Assembly (NCBI GenBank): GCA_964577825.1
Contig: CAZOBJ010000114.1
Span: 1-9,212 of the forward strand
Length of the DNA: 9,212 nt
Source of the DNA: CAZOBJ01 sp964577825
Lineage (GTDB): Bacteria; Planctomycetota; SZUA-567; JAFGNG01
Direction: 5' to 3'
Part shown: piece by piece, positions 1-6,766 of the stretch
Layout of the letters: every line of letters begins with the position of its first letter
Position numbering within the stretch: position 1 is the stretch's first letter
Program-made: the position numbers and the translations under genes
Notes under the pieces: generated by a model
The model's database searches: none
What the model was told of the DNA's origin: nothing
The model's input: the letters and a program-made list of their open reading frames with translations, nothing else

Positions 1-429
1 CTTGTCGTCGTCGAGATACGTGCCCGGCACCTGGATCTTGATGCCCCGGTACCCGTCCTCCGCATACCGGTCGACCCGGTCCGGGCCGTCGGGGATCGCG
101 CCGATGTGCTTGCGCCAGCCGTCGCGGATGGTGTTGCGGTAGTGCGGCGGCAGCTCGCGCGCGTTGGTCTCGCGCAGGTAGTCGGGCAGGCCCGGGAACA
201 GAAACCCGAACCCGATGAGCCGGTCCGCGTGCTCATGCAGGATCCGGGTAAAGGCCGCGGGCTCCTCCTGGCCGAAGAGCGGCCACCCGGTCGAGATGCA
301 CGTCCAGTCGATGCCGCACGCGTCCATGGTGCGTAGGAGCGCGTCCACGGGCGGCGTGCCCGCAAGCTCGGGATGCGCCGCAGCCCACCGGTCCGCCGCG
401 AGCAGGTGCATGTGCCAGTTGACGATCAC
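1..429 (-). CDS. amidohydrolase family 2 protein, N-terminal part (cut by window edge)
   Basis: The 143 visible residues are the N-terminal third to half of a TIM-barrel metal-dependent hydrolase (Amidohydro_2 type). Seen: the first strand carries a His-x-His pair (NWHMH, H6 and H8), the usual first two metal ligands. The fragment ends in a GYRGIKIQVPGTYLDDD segment, which lines up with the GCKGVGEITANLYFDDP segment of the other amidohydrolase in this window (8320-9212). The GTG start is chosen because a GAGGAGG ribosome site (438-444) lies 8 bases upstream and the HxH strand begins at once. The gene follows the toroid gene by 27 bases on the same strand, so the two are probably co-transcribed. 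The remaining metal ligands and the substrate pocket lie outside the window. Family assignment is good; the substrate is unknown (hydrolase or decarboxylase are both possible in this family). Confidence 0.85.
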   Translation of the reverse strand, partial: MIVNWHMHLLAADRWAAAHPELAGTPPVDALLRTMDACGIDWTCISTGWPLFGQEEPAAFTRILHEHADRLIGFGFLFPGLPDYLRETNARELPPHYRNTIRDGWRKHIGAIPDGPDRVDRYAEDGYRGIKIQVPGTYLDDDK

Positions 430-456
430 GAACTCTGCCTCCTCGGTGCGCGTCGC

Positions 457-1719
457 TCAGCCGAACTTGCGCGTGGCCGTGTACTCGGGGTACCGCTTCG
501 CGCCCTCGAGTTTGAGGAGCACCGCCATGGCGTACGAGCTCGTGCGCAGGTGCACCACGGTGCGCGGCAGGGCCACCCACGGGGACAGGCACCAGAACGC
601 GCCGCGGACCTTGTCGCTTCGGTGGTTGCGCACCTGTAGGGCGAGCAGGTGCTCCACGGCCCGGTCGATCGCGTCCGCGTACACCGGGCGGCCGAGCACG
701 GTCTGCATGTCCAGCATCTCGATCGGCAGCGTCGCGCTCGCGGCCTTGACCGGCGGATCGCCGAAGGATCCGTCCCGGTTCTGCACGCTCGCCGCCCAGT
801 CCAGGTACCGGCGCGCCGCGTCGCGGTACCGGTCGTCGCCCGTGACCTTGTACGCCTTGATGAGCGCCAGGGACGCGAAGTCGTCGTTGTACCGGTGGCG
901 GTGCTGCTCCTGGCCGGCCAGGCCCACGACGTCCAGCTTCTTGTCCAGGTCACGCAGCACCACCAGCGACCCGTCCTCGAGCATGAACTTGTCGATGAAC
1001 GTGTCGAGCGCGGGCAGCGCGATGTCGTTGAGCCAGGTCTTCTGGCCGGTGGCCTCGTACAGCTCCAGGAACAGGTTCATGCTCCCGCCGTGCGCGGAGA
1101 ATCCGCCCCAGGTGGGGCCCGCCTTGCGCTTCCAGGCCTGCATGCCGCCGGGCGCGTCGGGCCGCGGTTCGAGCATGTAGCCGCGAGCCGGGAACCGGTT
1201 GCGGAAGCCGTGGCGCTTGAGCCACCCCGCGAACGCGACCGCGCGGTCCAGGAGCTCGTCGTCCTTGAGCGCCCGGCTCAGGTGCAGCATGGCCCACCCG
1301 CCCGTGCACGCGTCGCGCACGTTGCTCTCCACGGTCTGGGGCGTGACCTCGCGGAAGAACCCGTGATGGGGATGGCTTGAACAGTAGATCTGCAGGGTCT
1401 TCAGGTACCCGGCCGCCAGGCGCGCGGCCTCCCAATACTCGTGCTTGCCGGTGCGCCGGTGCAGCATCAAGAGAGACAGCGCCGTTGTGGCGGTGTTCCA
1501 CACCGTGCTGTAGCAGTACCGCTCGCGCTTGCGCGCGCCGGGAAAATACCCCACGGAGCTCGGGCCCTTGCGGAACCGGGTGAAGTACTGCATCAGGAAC
1601 CGGCCGCAGTTCGCGTCGTCGCGGCGGGTGACCTGGTTGCGCAGGACCCAGTCCGCGCACGCGCGCGCCGCGGGCAGGCATCGCTTGCGCAACTGAGCGG
1701 GCGGCTGGTGCGTGGCCAT
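457..1719 (-). CDS. alpha/alpha-toroid (six-hairpin-like) protein of unknown function
   Basis: A 420-residue protein with no signal peptide that I do not recognise as a named enzyme. Seen: successive helix pairs each begin with an aromatic/Gly motif and a helix of the type TALSLLMLHRRTG, GWAMLHLSRALKDD, SMNLFLELYEATGQ, FASLALIKAYKVTGDD (residues about 79-91, 141-154, 213-225, 281-296). This spacing is typical of alpha/alpha-barrel proteins such as glycoside hydrolases, epimerases and lyases. A RNRDGSFGDPP-like stretch (about 313-323, QNRDGSFGDPP) also fits toroid loops. The many conserved-looking His, Trp and Asp residues (for example H116-H119, W204, H210, H273-H275, D279-D280) suggest a carbohydrate-type pocket, but this is inference. 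The ATG is supported by an AGGAG site at 1726-1730, 6 bases upstream. It lies between UPF0280 and an amidohydrolase gene in one probable operon. A longer open frame continues upstream to 4239, but it runs antisense-frame through three other genes and is not used. Confidence 0.85.
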   Translation of the reverse strand: MATHQPPAQLRKRCLPAARACADWVLRNQVTRRDDANCGRFLMQYFTRFRKGPSSVGYFPGARKRERYCYSTVWNTATTALSLLMLHRRTGKHEYWEAARLAAGYLKTLQIYCSSHPHHGFFREVTPQTVESNVRDACTGGWAMLHLSRALKDDELLDRAVAFAGWLKRHGFRNRFPARGYMLEPRPDAPGGMQAWKRKAGPTWGGFSAHGGSMNLFLELYEATGQKTWLNDIALPALDTFIDKFMLEDGSLVVLRDLDKKLDVVGLAGQEQHRHRYNDDFASLALIKAYKVTGDDRYRDAARRYLDWAASVQNRDGSFGDPPVKAASATLPIEMLDMQTVLGRPVYADAIDRAVEHLLALQVRNHRSDKVRGAFWCLSPWVALPRTVVHLRTSSYAMAVLLKLEGAKRYPEYTATRKFG

Positions 1720-1754
1720 GGCGGTCTCCTCTCTTTCGTGTCGGTGTCGGGTAC

Positions 1755-1774
1755 GCGCCGGTCCCGGCCGGCGC
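1755..1774. repeat. perfect inverted repeat in the UPF0280-toroid gap
   Basis: GCGCCGG (1755-1761) and CCGGCGC (1768-1774) can form a 7-bp all-G/C stem with a 6-base loop. It sits in the 62-base gap between the UPF0280 stop and the toroid gene start. No T run follows on either strand, so it does not look like a complete intrinsic terminator. On the minus-strand message it could partly attenuate transcription or protect an mRNA end. In such GC-rich DNA it may also be chance. Confidence 0.4.
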
Positions 1775-1781
1775 AGGGATA

Positions 1782-2510
1782 TCAGAGCCTCACAAGCTCC
1801 ACGGCCCGGCCGCGCGCGCCCAGGGTCTCGCCCACGAGCACCACGGCGCCGAGCACGCCCTCCACGGACAGGACCCAGTCCAGGGCGGCCTCCACGTGTT
1901 CGGCGCGGGCGACACGGTTGCCGAGCGCCGTGGCCGCGGCGTCGGCGAGCGCCGCGTCGGGGCCCAGCACCGTGGCCGCGTCCGCCTTGCCCAGGGACAG
2001 GCTGGGCCCGACCGTGCCCGAGCTTGTGCACACGGCCACGGGCGAGAGCTCGGGTCCGATGCGCAGGCCCACGCGCAGAGACAGGGGCGCCTGTCCCGCG
2101 TACAGGGCGAGGACGCGCTCCTGGTCCGTGGCCAGGAACACGTCGCCGCCGTTCTCCACGATCACCTGGCGGGTCTGTGGCAACAGCGCGCGGCCCACCG
2201 CCTCGGCCACGGCGCCGGCCACCGCGGCCATGGGTCCGGTGCCCGCGGCTCGCCCGGCGCGCACCATGGCCCGCACGGGCGCGGGCCAGGCCTCCGACAG
2301 GTGCGGGTACGGCTCGAGCGTGGCGGCGAAGTCCGGGTGCTCGGCGATGAACGCCTCGATCGTTGCGCGCACGTCGCGCACGGCCGCATGGGCCGCAGCG
2401 GTGAGGTCGCGCTCTGCAGCGATTTGCAGATCGGTCTCGGCCACGCGGACCTCGAAGGTGGTCAACCCCTCGGCGGCGACCAGGCGCCGGTAGGTGCGCG
2501 GCTCGTACAT
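1782..2510 (-). CDS. UPF0280 (COG2122) family protein, ApbE-like fold
   Basis: A 242-residue protein matching the UPF0280 family, a small branch of the ApbE-like superfamily. Seen: an N-terminal MYEPRTYR opening typical of the family; a GTGPMAAVAGAVAEAVG helix (90-106); VIVENGGDVFLA (117-127), the counterpart of the Asn-x-Gly-Gly-Asp flavin-transferase motif; CTSSGTVGPSLSLGKADAA (161-179); and a final LADAAATALGNRV helix (188-200). Cys161 is the only cysteine in the protein and lies in the family's most conserved block. Known: an archaeal member has been linked to sulfur transfer for cysteine and homocysteine synthesis; the bacterial role is not settled. The ATG at 2510 is preferred over an in-frame ATG at 2567 because it has a GGGAAGAG site just upstream and because 2567 lies inside the -35 element. 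It is the first gene of the UPF0280-toroid-amidohydrolase unit. Confidence 0.88.
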   Translation of the reverse strand: MYEPRTYRRLVAAEGLTTFEVRVAETDLQIAAERDLTAAAHAAVRDVRATIEAFIAEHPDFAATLEPYPHLSEAWPAPVRAMVRAGRAAGTGPMAAVAGAVAEAVGRALLPQTRQVIVENGGDVFLATDQERVLALYAGQAPLSLRVGLRIGPELSPVAVCTSSGTVGPSLSLGKADAATVLGPDAALADAAATALGNRVARAEHVEAALDWVLSVEGVLGAVVLVGETLGARGRAVELVRL

Positions 2511-2538
2511 CGCTCTTCCCTTGCGCGGCGAAGACGTC

Positions 2539-2567
2539 AGAGTAGGCGGCAGTCGCGGGACGGTCAA
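2539..2567 (-). promoter_or_regulatory. sigma-70-type promoter for the UPF0280 operon
   Basis: On the minus strand: -35 TTGACC (2562-2567), a 17-base spacer, and -10 TACTCT (2539-2544). The -35 is near consensus; the -10 is weak (3 of 6 matches). The predicted start, near 2532, leaves a leader of about 22 bases. The core TTGACCGTCCCGC (2555-2567) is identical over 13 bases to that of the serA promoter, which strengthens the call. Confidence 0.55.
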
Positions 2568-2570
2568 AGG

Positions 2571-2618
2571 AAAACATGCCCCGGCGGAGGCGCACGGGCG
2601 CGGACGGGCGGGCCTCCG
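2571..2618 (-). terminator. candidate intrinsic terminator after kdsA
   Basis: Directly after the kdsA stop, the minus-strand message has CGGAGGC (2612-2618) and its perfect complement GCCTCCG (2585-2591), separated by 20 GC-rich bases. Four T residues follow at 2571-2574. The loop is long and the T run is short and about 10 bases from the stem, so termination may be partial. Its position between kdsA and the next promoter fits a transcription-unit boundary. Confidence 0.4.
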
Positions 2619-3449
2619 TTACCCGCGCACGATCCGGTCGATGGCGCGCACGGTCGCAAGCAGGGACGCGAGCGCGTCCAGGCCGAGCATGTTCGGGCCG
2701 TCGCACAGCGCCTCGTCGGGCCGGTCGTGGACCTCCAGGAACAGGCCGTCGATCCCCGCGCCCGTAGCCGCGCGGGCCAGCGCCGCGACGTGCTCGCGCT
2801 CGCCGCCGCTCGCCTCGCCCCGGCCGCCGGGCAGCTGCACGCTGTGCGTGGCGTCGAACACCACGGGCACGCCCAGCGCGCGGATGCGGCCCAGGCCGCG
2901 CATGTCCACGACCAGGTTGTTGTACCCGAACGTGGTGCCGCGCTCGGTGACGAGCACGTCCTCGTTGCCCGTGCTGCGGACCTTGTCCACCGCGCCGCCC
3001 ATGTCCCAGGGCGCGAGGAACTGGCCTTTCTTCACGGCCACGGGCTTGCCCGTGCGCCCCGCGGCGAGCAAGAGGTCGGTCTGGCGGCACAGGAACGCGG
3101 GCACCTGCACCGCGTCGAGCACGCGGCCTGCGGCGGCCGCCTCGGCCGGGCTGTGCACGTCCGAGAGTACGGGCACGCCCATCTCCGTGCGCACGCGGGC
3201 CAGGATGCGCAGGCCCTCGTCCAGTCCGGGGCCGCGGAAGCTGTGCAGGGACGTGCGGTTGGCCTTGTCGTAGGAGGCCTTGAACACGAACCCGATTCCG
3301 GCCTCTCGGGCGAGCTCGGCCAGGGCCCGGGCCATGGTCAGGCAATGGTCCTCGGACTCGATCACGCACGGACCGGCGATCAGCGCCACGGCCGCGCCCT
3401 CGCCGAAGGGCACGTCGCCGATGCGCACCTCGCGCACGTCGGGCAGCAT
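2619..3449 (-). CDS. kdsA: 3-deoxy-8-phosphooctulonate (KDO-8-P) synthase, metal-dependent type
   Basis: Condenses phosphoenolpyruvate with arabinose-5-phosphate to KDO-8-phosphate, the precursor of the KDO sugar in the lipopolysaccharide inner core; cytosolic. The protein is 276 residues, normal for the family. Seen: IAGPCVIES (24-32), FKASYDKANR (56-65), HSFRGPGL (69-76), PAFLCRQTDLL (117-127), VKKGQFLAPWD (139-149), TERGTTFGYNNLVVD (168-182), DATHSVQLPGG (199-209). Cys28, His202, Glu239 and Asp250 have exactly the spacing (174, 37, 11) of the metal ligands Cys11, His185, Glu222 and Asp233 of the Aquifex aeolicus enzyme. This is therefore the class that needs a divalent metal, unlike the E. 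coli enzyme, which has Asn at the Cys position. The start follows the prepilin peptidase stop by only 3 bases, and its GGGAGG ribosome site lies inside that upstream gene, so translation is probably coupled. Confidence 0.97.
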   Translation of the reverse strand: MLPDVREVRIGDVPFGEGAAVALIAGPCVIESEDHCLTMARALAELAREAGIGFVFKASYDKANRTSLHSFRGPGLDEGLRILARVRTEMGVPVLSDVHSPAEAAAAGRVLDAVQVPAFLCRQTDLLLAAGRTGKPVAVKKGQFLAPWDMGGAVDKVRSTGNEDVLVTERGTTFGYNNLVVDMRGLGRIRALGVPVVFDATHSVQLPGGRGEASGGEREHVAALARAATGAGIDGLFLEVHDRPDEALCDGPNMLGLDALASLLATVRAIDRIVRG

Positions 3450-3452
3450 GGC

Positions 3453-4361
3453 TCAGCCTCCCAAAGCTTCGGGCCGGGCGAAGTACGCGCCGACCGCGCG
3501 CAGAAGCGGCTCGCGGAAAAAGAGCGCGCACGCCGCGCCCGCGCACAGGTAGGGTCCGTAGGGCATCAGGCTCTCGCCCGTGCGCACCTTCTGCACCAGG
3601 CCCACCACCGCGCCCAGGAGCGTGCCCAGCGCGAAGGCGAGCAGCACCCCTGTCCACCCCAGGAACGCCCCCAGGAAGGCCATGAGCTTCACGTCGCCGA
3701 ACCCGATGGCCGTGGTGATGTCCGGGTCGCGCTTGCGCAGCTCCTCGATCTTGTGCCGGTAGGCCAGGGTCCCGACGACGAGCACGAGCCCCATGAGCCC
3801 TGCGCCCAAGAGCGCGCCCAGCCCGCCCGCGAGCAGCCCGTTGAACCGCGCGCCCGCGGCCGGGAACCAGAGCCTGGCCGACGGACCGAAGTGCAGGCCC
3901 GGGAGGAGGTAGCTCGCGGCCAGGCCCACGGCCAGGCCCTGGTAGTTGAGCGCGTCCGGGATCTCGGTGAGGTCCCAGTCGATGAAGCTGACGGCCACCA
4001 GCGTGCTCAGGAACCACGCCACGGCGATGAGCGTACCGATGCGCGCGAACGCGCCCTCGTACGCGAGGGCCGCGAAGTGCCAGCCCGCCGCGGCCCACAA
4101 CAGGCCGTTGAGGAGCTCCACCGCCGGGTAGCGCAGGCTCACCCGCCGGCCGCACCCCCGGCACCGCCCGCGCTGGAAGAGCCAGCTGAGCACCGGGACG
4201 TTCTCGGCCGCGGACAGGGCCCGCCCGCACGCGGGGCACCGGCTACCCGGGTGCACGATGCTCACCCCGCGCGGCAGCCGGTAGATGACCACGTTCAGGA
4301 AGCTGCCCACGCACAGCCCGAACAGGAACAGGACCACGGCATAGGCGAGCTGAGGCGGCAT
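3453..4361 (-). CDS. type IV prepilin peptidase (leader peptidase / N-methyltransferase), GspO/PilD family
   Basis: Inner-membrane aspartic protease that cleaves the leader of type IV pilin-like proteins and usually N-methylates the new end. It serves type IV pili and type II secretion. The protein is 302 residues. Seen: an N-terminal membrane segment running into GSFLNVVIYRLPRG (19-32), the family signature; two Cys-x-x-Cys pairs (C42/C45 and C67/C70), the zinc-binding loop of the methyltransferase domain; several hydrophobic segments; and both catalytic aspartates, in SFIDWDLTEIPD (D128) and GFGDVKLMAFLG (D222). All key residues are present, so a bifunctional enzyme is expected. It begins 25 bases after the serA stop and ends 3 bases before kdsA; its own ribosome site is weak (GGGGA). 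No pilin or secretion gene lies beside it here, so its partner proteins must be elsewhere. Confidence 0.96.
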   Translation of the reverse strand: MPPQLAYAVVLFLFGLCVGSFLNVVIYRLPRGVSIVHPGSRCPACGRALSAAENVPVLSWLFQRGRCRGCGRRVSLRYPAVELLNGLLWAAAGWHFAALAYEGAFARIGTLIAVAWFLSTLVAVSFIDWDLTEIPDALNYQGLAVGLAASYLLPGLHFGPSARLWFPAAGARFNGLLAGGLGALLGAGLMGLVLVVGTLAYRHKIEELRKRDPDITTAIGFGDVKLMAFLGAFLGWTGVLLAFALGTLLGAVVGLVQKVRTGESLMPYGPYLCAGAACALFFREPLLRAVGAYFARPEALGG

Positions 4362-4386
4362 GCGGCGTCCCCGGGGCGCGGGCCGG

Positions 4387-5979
4387 TCAGACCCGGACCA
4401 TGCGCACGTTCTTCACGTCGGGCAGCTTTTCCAGGGTGCGGAGGATGTCCGGGGCGATGGTGTCCGCGTCACAGCGCACCAGGCTCAGGGCCTGCCCGCG
4501 GCGGCTGCCCCAGCTGATGCCGGAGATGTTGATCCGCGCGTCGCCCAGCACCGTGCCCACCGCGCCCACGACGCCCGGCCGGTCTACGTTGCGGATCAAC
4601 AGCAGCGTTCCCTCGGGCGGGAGCTCCAGGCGGAAGTCGTCGATCATCACCAGCCACGGGCTGCGCCGGCCCAGGATCGTGCCTTCGAACGTGTGTGCGC
4701 CGCCGGTGGCCTGGGCCTCCACGCGCAGGAGCGCGCGGAAGTCGCGCGCGGTCTCGGTGGTGGTCACGCGGATGTCGATGCCACGTTGGCGCGCGAGCAT
4801 CGGGGCGTTGACCGGGTTGACGTCCTCCTCGAAGCATCGCATCAGCCCGGTGGTCAGTTCGTTGGTCACCCCGCGCAGGTCGCGGTCGGCGATCTCGCCC
4901 GCGTAGGTGACCGACACCACCTCGAGCTGTCCCTCCACGAGCTGCCCGGCCAACCGGCCCAGGCGCAGGGCCAGCTCCCCGTAGGGCGCGAGTTCGGTGG
5001 CCTCCTGGCGGGACAGGGCCGGGTAGTTGAGCGCGGAGCGGACCTCCCCGTTCTTGAGCGCGTCGATGAGCTGCCGGGCCGCGTCCACGGCCACGCCGAC
5101 CTGGGCCTCTTTGGTGCTCGCGCCCAGGTGCGGGGTGCACAGCACCCTGTCGTGCTCGACCAGGCGGCGGTCCTCCGGTGGCTCGACCGTGTACACGTCC
5201 AGGGCTGCGCCCGCGACCTTGCCGCTCTCCAGCGCCTCGAACAGGGCCTGCTCGTCGATGATGCCGCCGCGCGCGCCGTTGACCACCCGCACGCCGTCCT
5301 TCATGCGCGCGAACTCCGCCGCGCCGATGATCCCGCGGGTGTCGTCGTTGAGCGGCGTGTGCACGGTCAGGAAGTCGACCTGCGGCACGAGCTCGTCCAC
5401 GGACTTGCACACCGTGATGCCCAGCTGCTCGGCGCGCTCTTCGCTCAGGAACGGGTCGTACCCGAGCACGCGCATGTTGAACGCGCGGCACCGCTTGGCC
5501 ACCTCGCACCCGATGCGGCCCAGGCCCAGGATGCCGATGGTCTTGCCGTTGAGTTCCACGCCCTGGAAGCTCTTCTTGTCCCAGGTGCCCGCCTTGAGTT
5601 TGGCGCAGGCCGGCGCGATGTTGCGGCACAGGGCCAACAGAAGCGCCACGGCGAGCTCGGCCGTGGAGATCGTGTTCCCGCCCGGGGTGTTCATGACGAG
5701 CGTCCCCTGGCGGGTGGCCGCGTCCACGTCCACGTTGTCCACGCCCACGCCCGCGCGCACGATGGCCCGCAGCTCGGGCGCCGCGGAGAGGACCTCGGCG
5801 GGCAGCTTGGTCGCCGACCGCACGATGATCGCGTCGTGCTTGGCGAGCTCCTTCTTGAGGTCCTCGGGCGCGAGGCCGGTGTTCACGGTCACCTCCAGGC
5901 CCGGCTCGGCCTCCAGGATCTCGAGCCCGTCCTGGGCCAGCTTGTCGCTGACCAGGACGCGAATGGGTCGGTCGTTCAT
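4387..5979 (-). CDS. serA: D-3-phosphoglycerate dehydrogenase, long form with ACT domain
   Basis: Oxidises 3-phosphoglycerate to 3-phosphohydroxypyruvate with NAD, the first step of serine synthesis; cytosolic. The protein is 530 residues, the length of the long class (substrate domain, NAD domain, intervening ASB domain, ACT domain). Seen: Rossmann motif GILGLGRIG (149-157) with Asp175 after the second strand for NAD ribose; substrate loop VRAGVGVDNVD (74-84); catalytic Arg237 in NGARGG, Glu266 in TVEPPED and His284 in TPHLGAS; ASB-type region about 315-450; and a C-terminal ACT domain (about 458-530) with RNVDRPGVVGAVG, the usual serine-feedback module. The ATG at 5979 has AAGGAGG (5988-5994) 8 bases upstream. 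An in-frame ATG at 6027 lacks such support and lies at the predicted transcription start. It heads the serA-prepilin peptidase-kdsA unit, with its own promoter at 6031-6058. Confidence 0.97.
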   Translation of the reverse strand: MNDRPIRVLVSDKLAQDGLEILEAEPGLEVTVNTGLAPEDLKKELAKHDAIIVRSATKLPAEVLSAAPELRAIVRAGVGVDNVDVDAATRQGTLVMNTPGGNTISTAELAVALLLALCRNIAPACAKLKAGTWDKKSFQGVELNGKTIGILGLGRIGCEVAKRCRAFNMRVLGYDPFLSEERAEQLGITVCKSVDELVPQVDFLTVHTPLNDDTRGIIGAAEFARMKDGVRVVNGARGGIIDEQALFEALESGKVAGAALDVYTVEPPEDRRLVEHDRVLCTPHLGASTKEAQVGVAVDAARQLIDALKNGEVRSALNYPALSRQEATELAPYGELALRLGRLAGQLVEGQLEVVSVTYAGEIADRDLRGVTNELTTGLMRCFEEDVNPVNAPMLARQRGIDIRVTTTETARDFRALLRVEAQATGGAHTFEGTILGRRSPWLVMIDDFRLELPPEGTLLLIRNVDRPGVVGAVGTVLGDARINISGISWGSRRGQALSLVRCDADTIAPDILRTLEKLPDVKNVRMVRV

Positions 5980-6030
5980 GCGTGCGGCCTCCTTGCTGAG
6001 CGGGCGGCAGGCGAATGCGCCGCGCACGCG

Positions 6031-6058
6031 ATCATAGCCCGCGCGGCGGGACGGTCAA
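6031..6058 (-). promoter_or_regulatory. strong sigma-70-type promoter for the serA operon
   Basis: On the minus strand: -35 TTGACC (6053-6058), a 16-base spacer, and -10 TATGAT (6031-6036), each with 5 of 6 consensus bases. The -35 overlaps the stop codon of the upstream cyclo-ligase gene. The predicted start, near 6024, gives a leader of about 45 bases before the serA ATG. The core TTGACCGTCCCGC (6046-6058) is shared base for base with the promoter at 2539-2567. Confidence 0.75.
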
Positions 6059-6675
6059 GGCCGAAAGGACTGCGGGGCCTGCGCGGGGGCGCGATGCGCC
6101 GCGCGCGAGGTAACCACCACGTGCACGCCCAGATCGTGCGCCTCGCAGGGCAGGGCCTCGAAGATCTGCTCCGCGTACGCAAAGGCGATGCGCGTGGCCG
6201 GACAGCGCGCCAGGAACCGGTCGTAGTACCCCCCGCCCCGGCCCACGCGCGCGCCCTGCGCGGTGAAGGCGCGCCCGGGCACGAGCACCGCGTCCAGGGC
6301 AGCCGCGGCCACCCGGGGCGCGCGGGCCGAGGGCTCGCGCAGTCCGTAGTGGCCGGGCGCGAGCTCGGTGGCCGGATCGCGGACCGCATGGGCGGTGAGC
6401 CGATGGGTGAGGGGATGCACGCGCGCGAAGGCGAGGCGGTTGCCCTGCGCGCGCAGCGTCTCGATCAGGGGCCAGAGGTCCACCTCGTCGAGCAGGGGCG
6501 CGTAGGCGAGGATCGTGCGCGCGCCGCGCAGCTCCGGGAGGTCATGCGCGCGGGCGCGGATGCGCCGGTCGCGCTCGGCGCGCTGTTCGGGCGAGAGGAC
6601 GTCCAGGCGGGCGGCCACCGCGGCCCGGACGCGGGCCTTGTCGGCCAGAGCTTGCGCGTGCAGCGCGTCGGTCAT
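6055..6675 (-). CDS. 5-formyltetrahydrofolate cyclo-ligase (5,10-methenyltetrahydrofolate synthetase)
   Basis: Uses ATP to convert 5-formyl-tetrahydrofolate to 5,10-methenyl-tetrahydrofolate, recycling an inhibitory folate into one-carbon metabolism; cytosolic. The protein is 206 residues, within the usual 180-210. Seen: basic N-terminal helix with KARVR (13-17); YAPLLDEVDLWPLIE (58-72); GHYGLREP (108-115); and the nucleotide-binding signature VPGRAFTAQGARVGRGGGYYDRFL-type block (132-155) with the GRGGGYYDRFL core. Start chosen at 6675 because of an AGGGAG site (6681-6686) 5 bases upstream; the longer frame to 6717 lacks one. It lies 91 bases downstream of, and in line with, the 6S RNA, the order known as ssrS-ygfA (fau) in proteobacteria. 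It is therefore probably expressed at least partly by read-through from the 6S promoter. The next gene, serA, has its own promoter overlapping this stop codon. Confidence 0.95.
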   Translation of the reverse strand: MTDALHAQALADKARVRAAVAARLDVLSPEQRAERDRRIRARAHDLPELRGARTILAYAPLLDEVDLWPLIETLRAQGNRLAFARVHPLTHRLTAHAVRDPATELAPGHYGLREPSARAPRVAAAALDAVLVPGRAFTAQGARVGRGGGYYDRFLARCPATRIAFAYAEQIFEALPCEAHDLGVHVVVTSRAAHRAPAQAPQSFRP

Positions 6676-6766
6676 GCGGACTCCCTGGCGAGGGGCGATA
6701 CATGGGCCGGCCCGCACGGAGGTCCGCGAGCGGATCGCGAGAACCGGGCCCTGGAAAGGTGAAAAG
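6676..6766 (-). other. linker between 6S RNA and the cyclo-ligase gene
   Basis: This 91-base stretch has no plausible gene. Reading on the minus strand it begins with a C and four T residues right after the 6S closing stem (6762-6766), which may terminate most transcripts. It also holds a small CGCGA/TCGCG hairpin (about 6725-6739), and it ends with the AGGGAG ribosome site of the cyclo-ligase gene. It would form part of that gene's leader in read-through transcripts. Confidence 0.5.

Noticed and set aside
457..4239. A 1260-codon open frame on the minus strand
   Set aside because: Only its last 420 codons (457-1719) look like a protein. The rest is Arg/Gly/Ala-rich and runs out of frame through UPF0280, kdsA and the prepilin peptidase gene, a common artefact in very GC-rich DNA.
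1896..4517. An 873-codon open frame on the plus strand
   Set aside because: Low-complexity Arg/His/Gly/Ala composition, antisense to well-identified genes, and no ribosome site or motif.
5980..6027. Sixteen-residue N-terminal extension of SerA
   Set aside because: The start at 5979 has a strong, well-spaced ribosome site and matches the family's N-terminus. The upstream ATG lies at the predicted transcription start.
4360..6762. An 800-codon open frame on the plus strand
   Set aside because: It is the antisense shadow of serA and the cyclo-ligase gene, with the same low-complexity composition.
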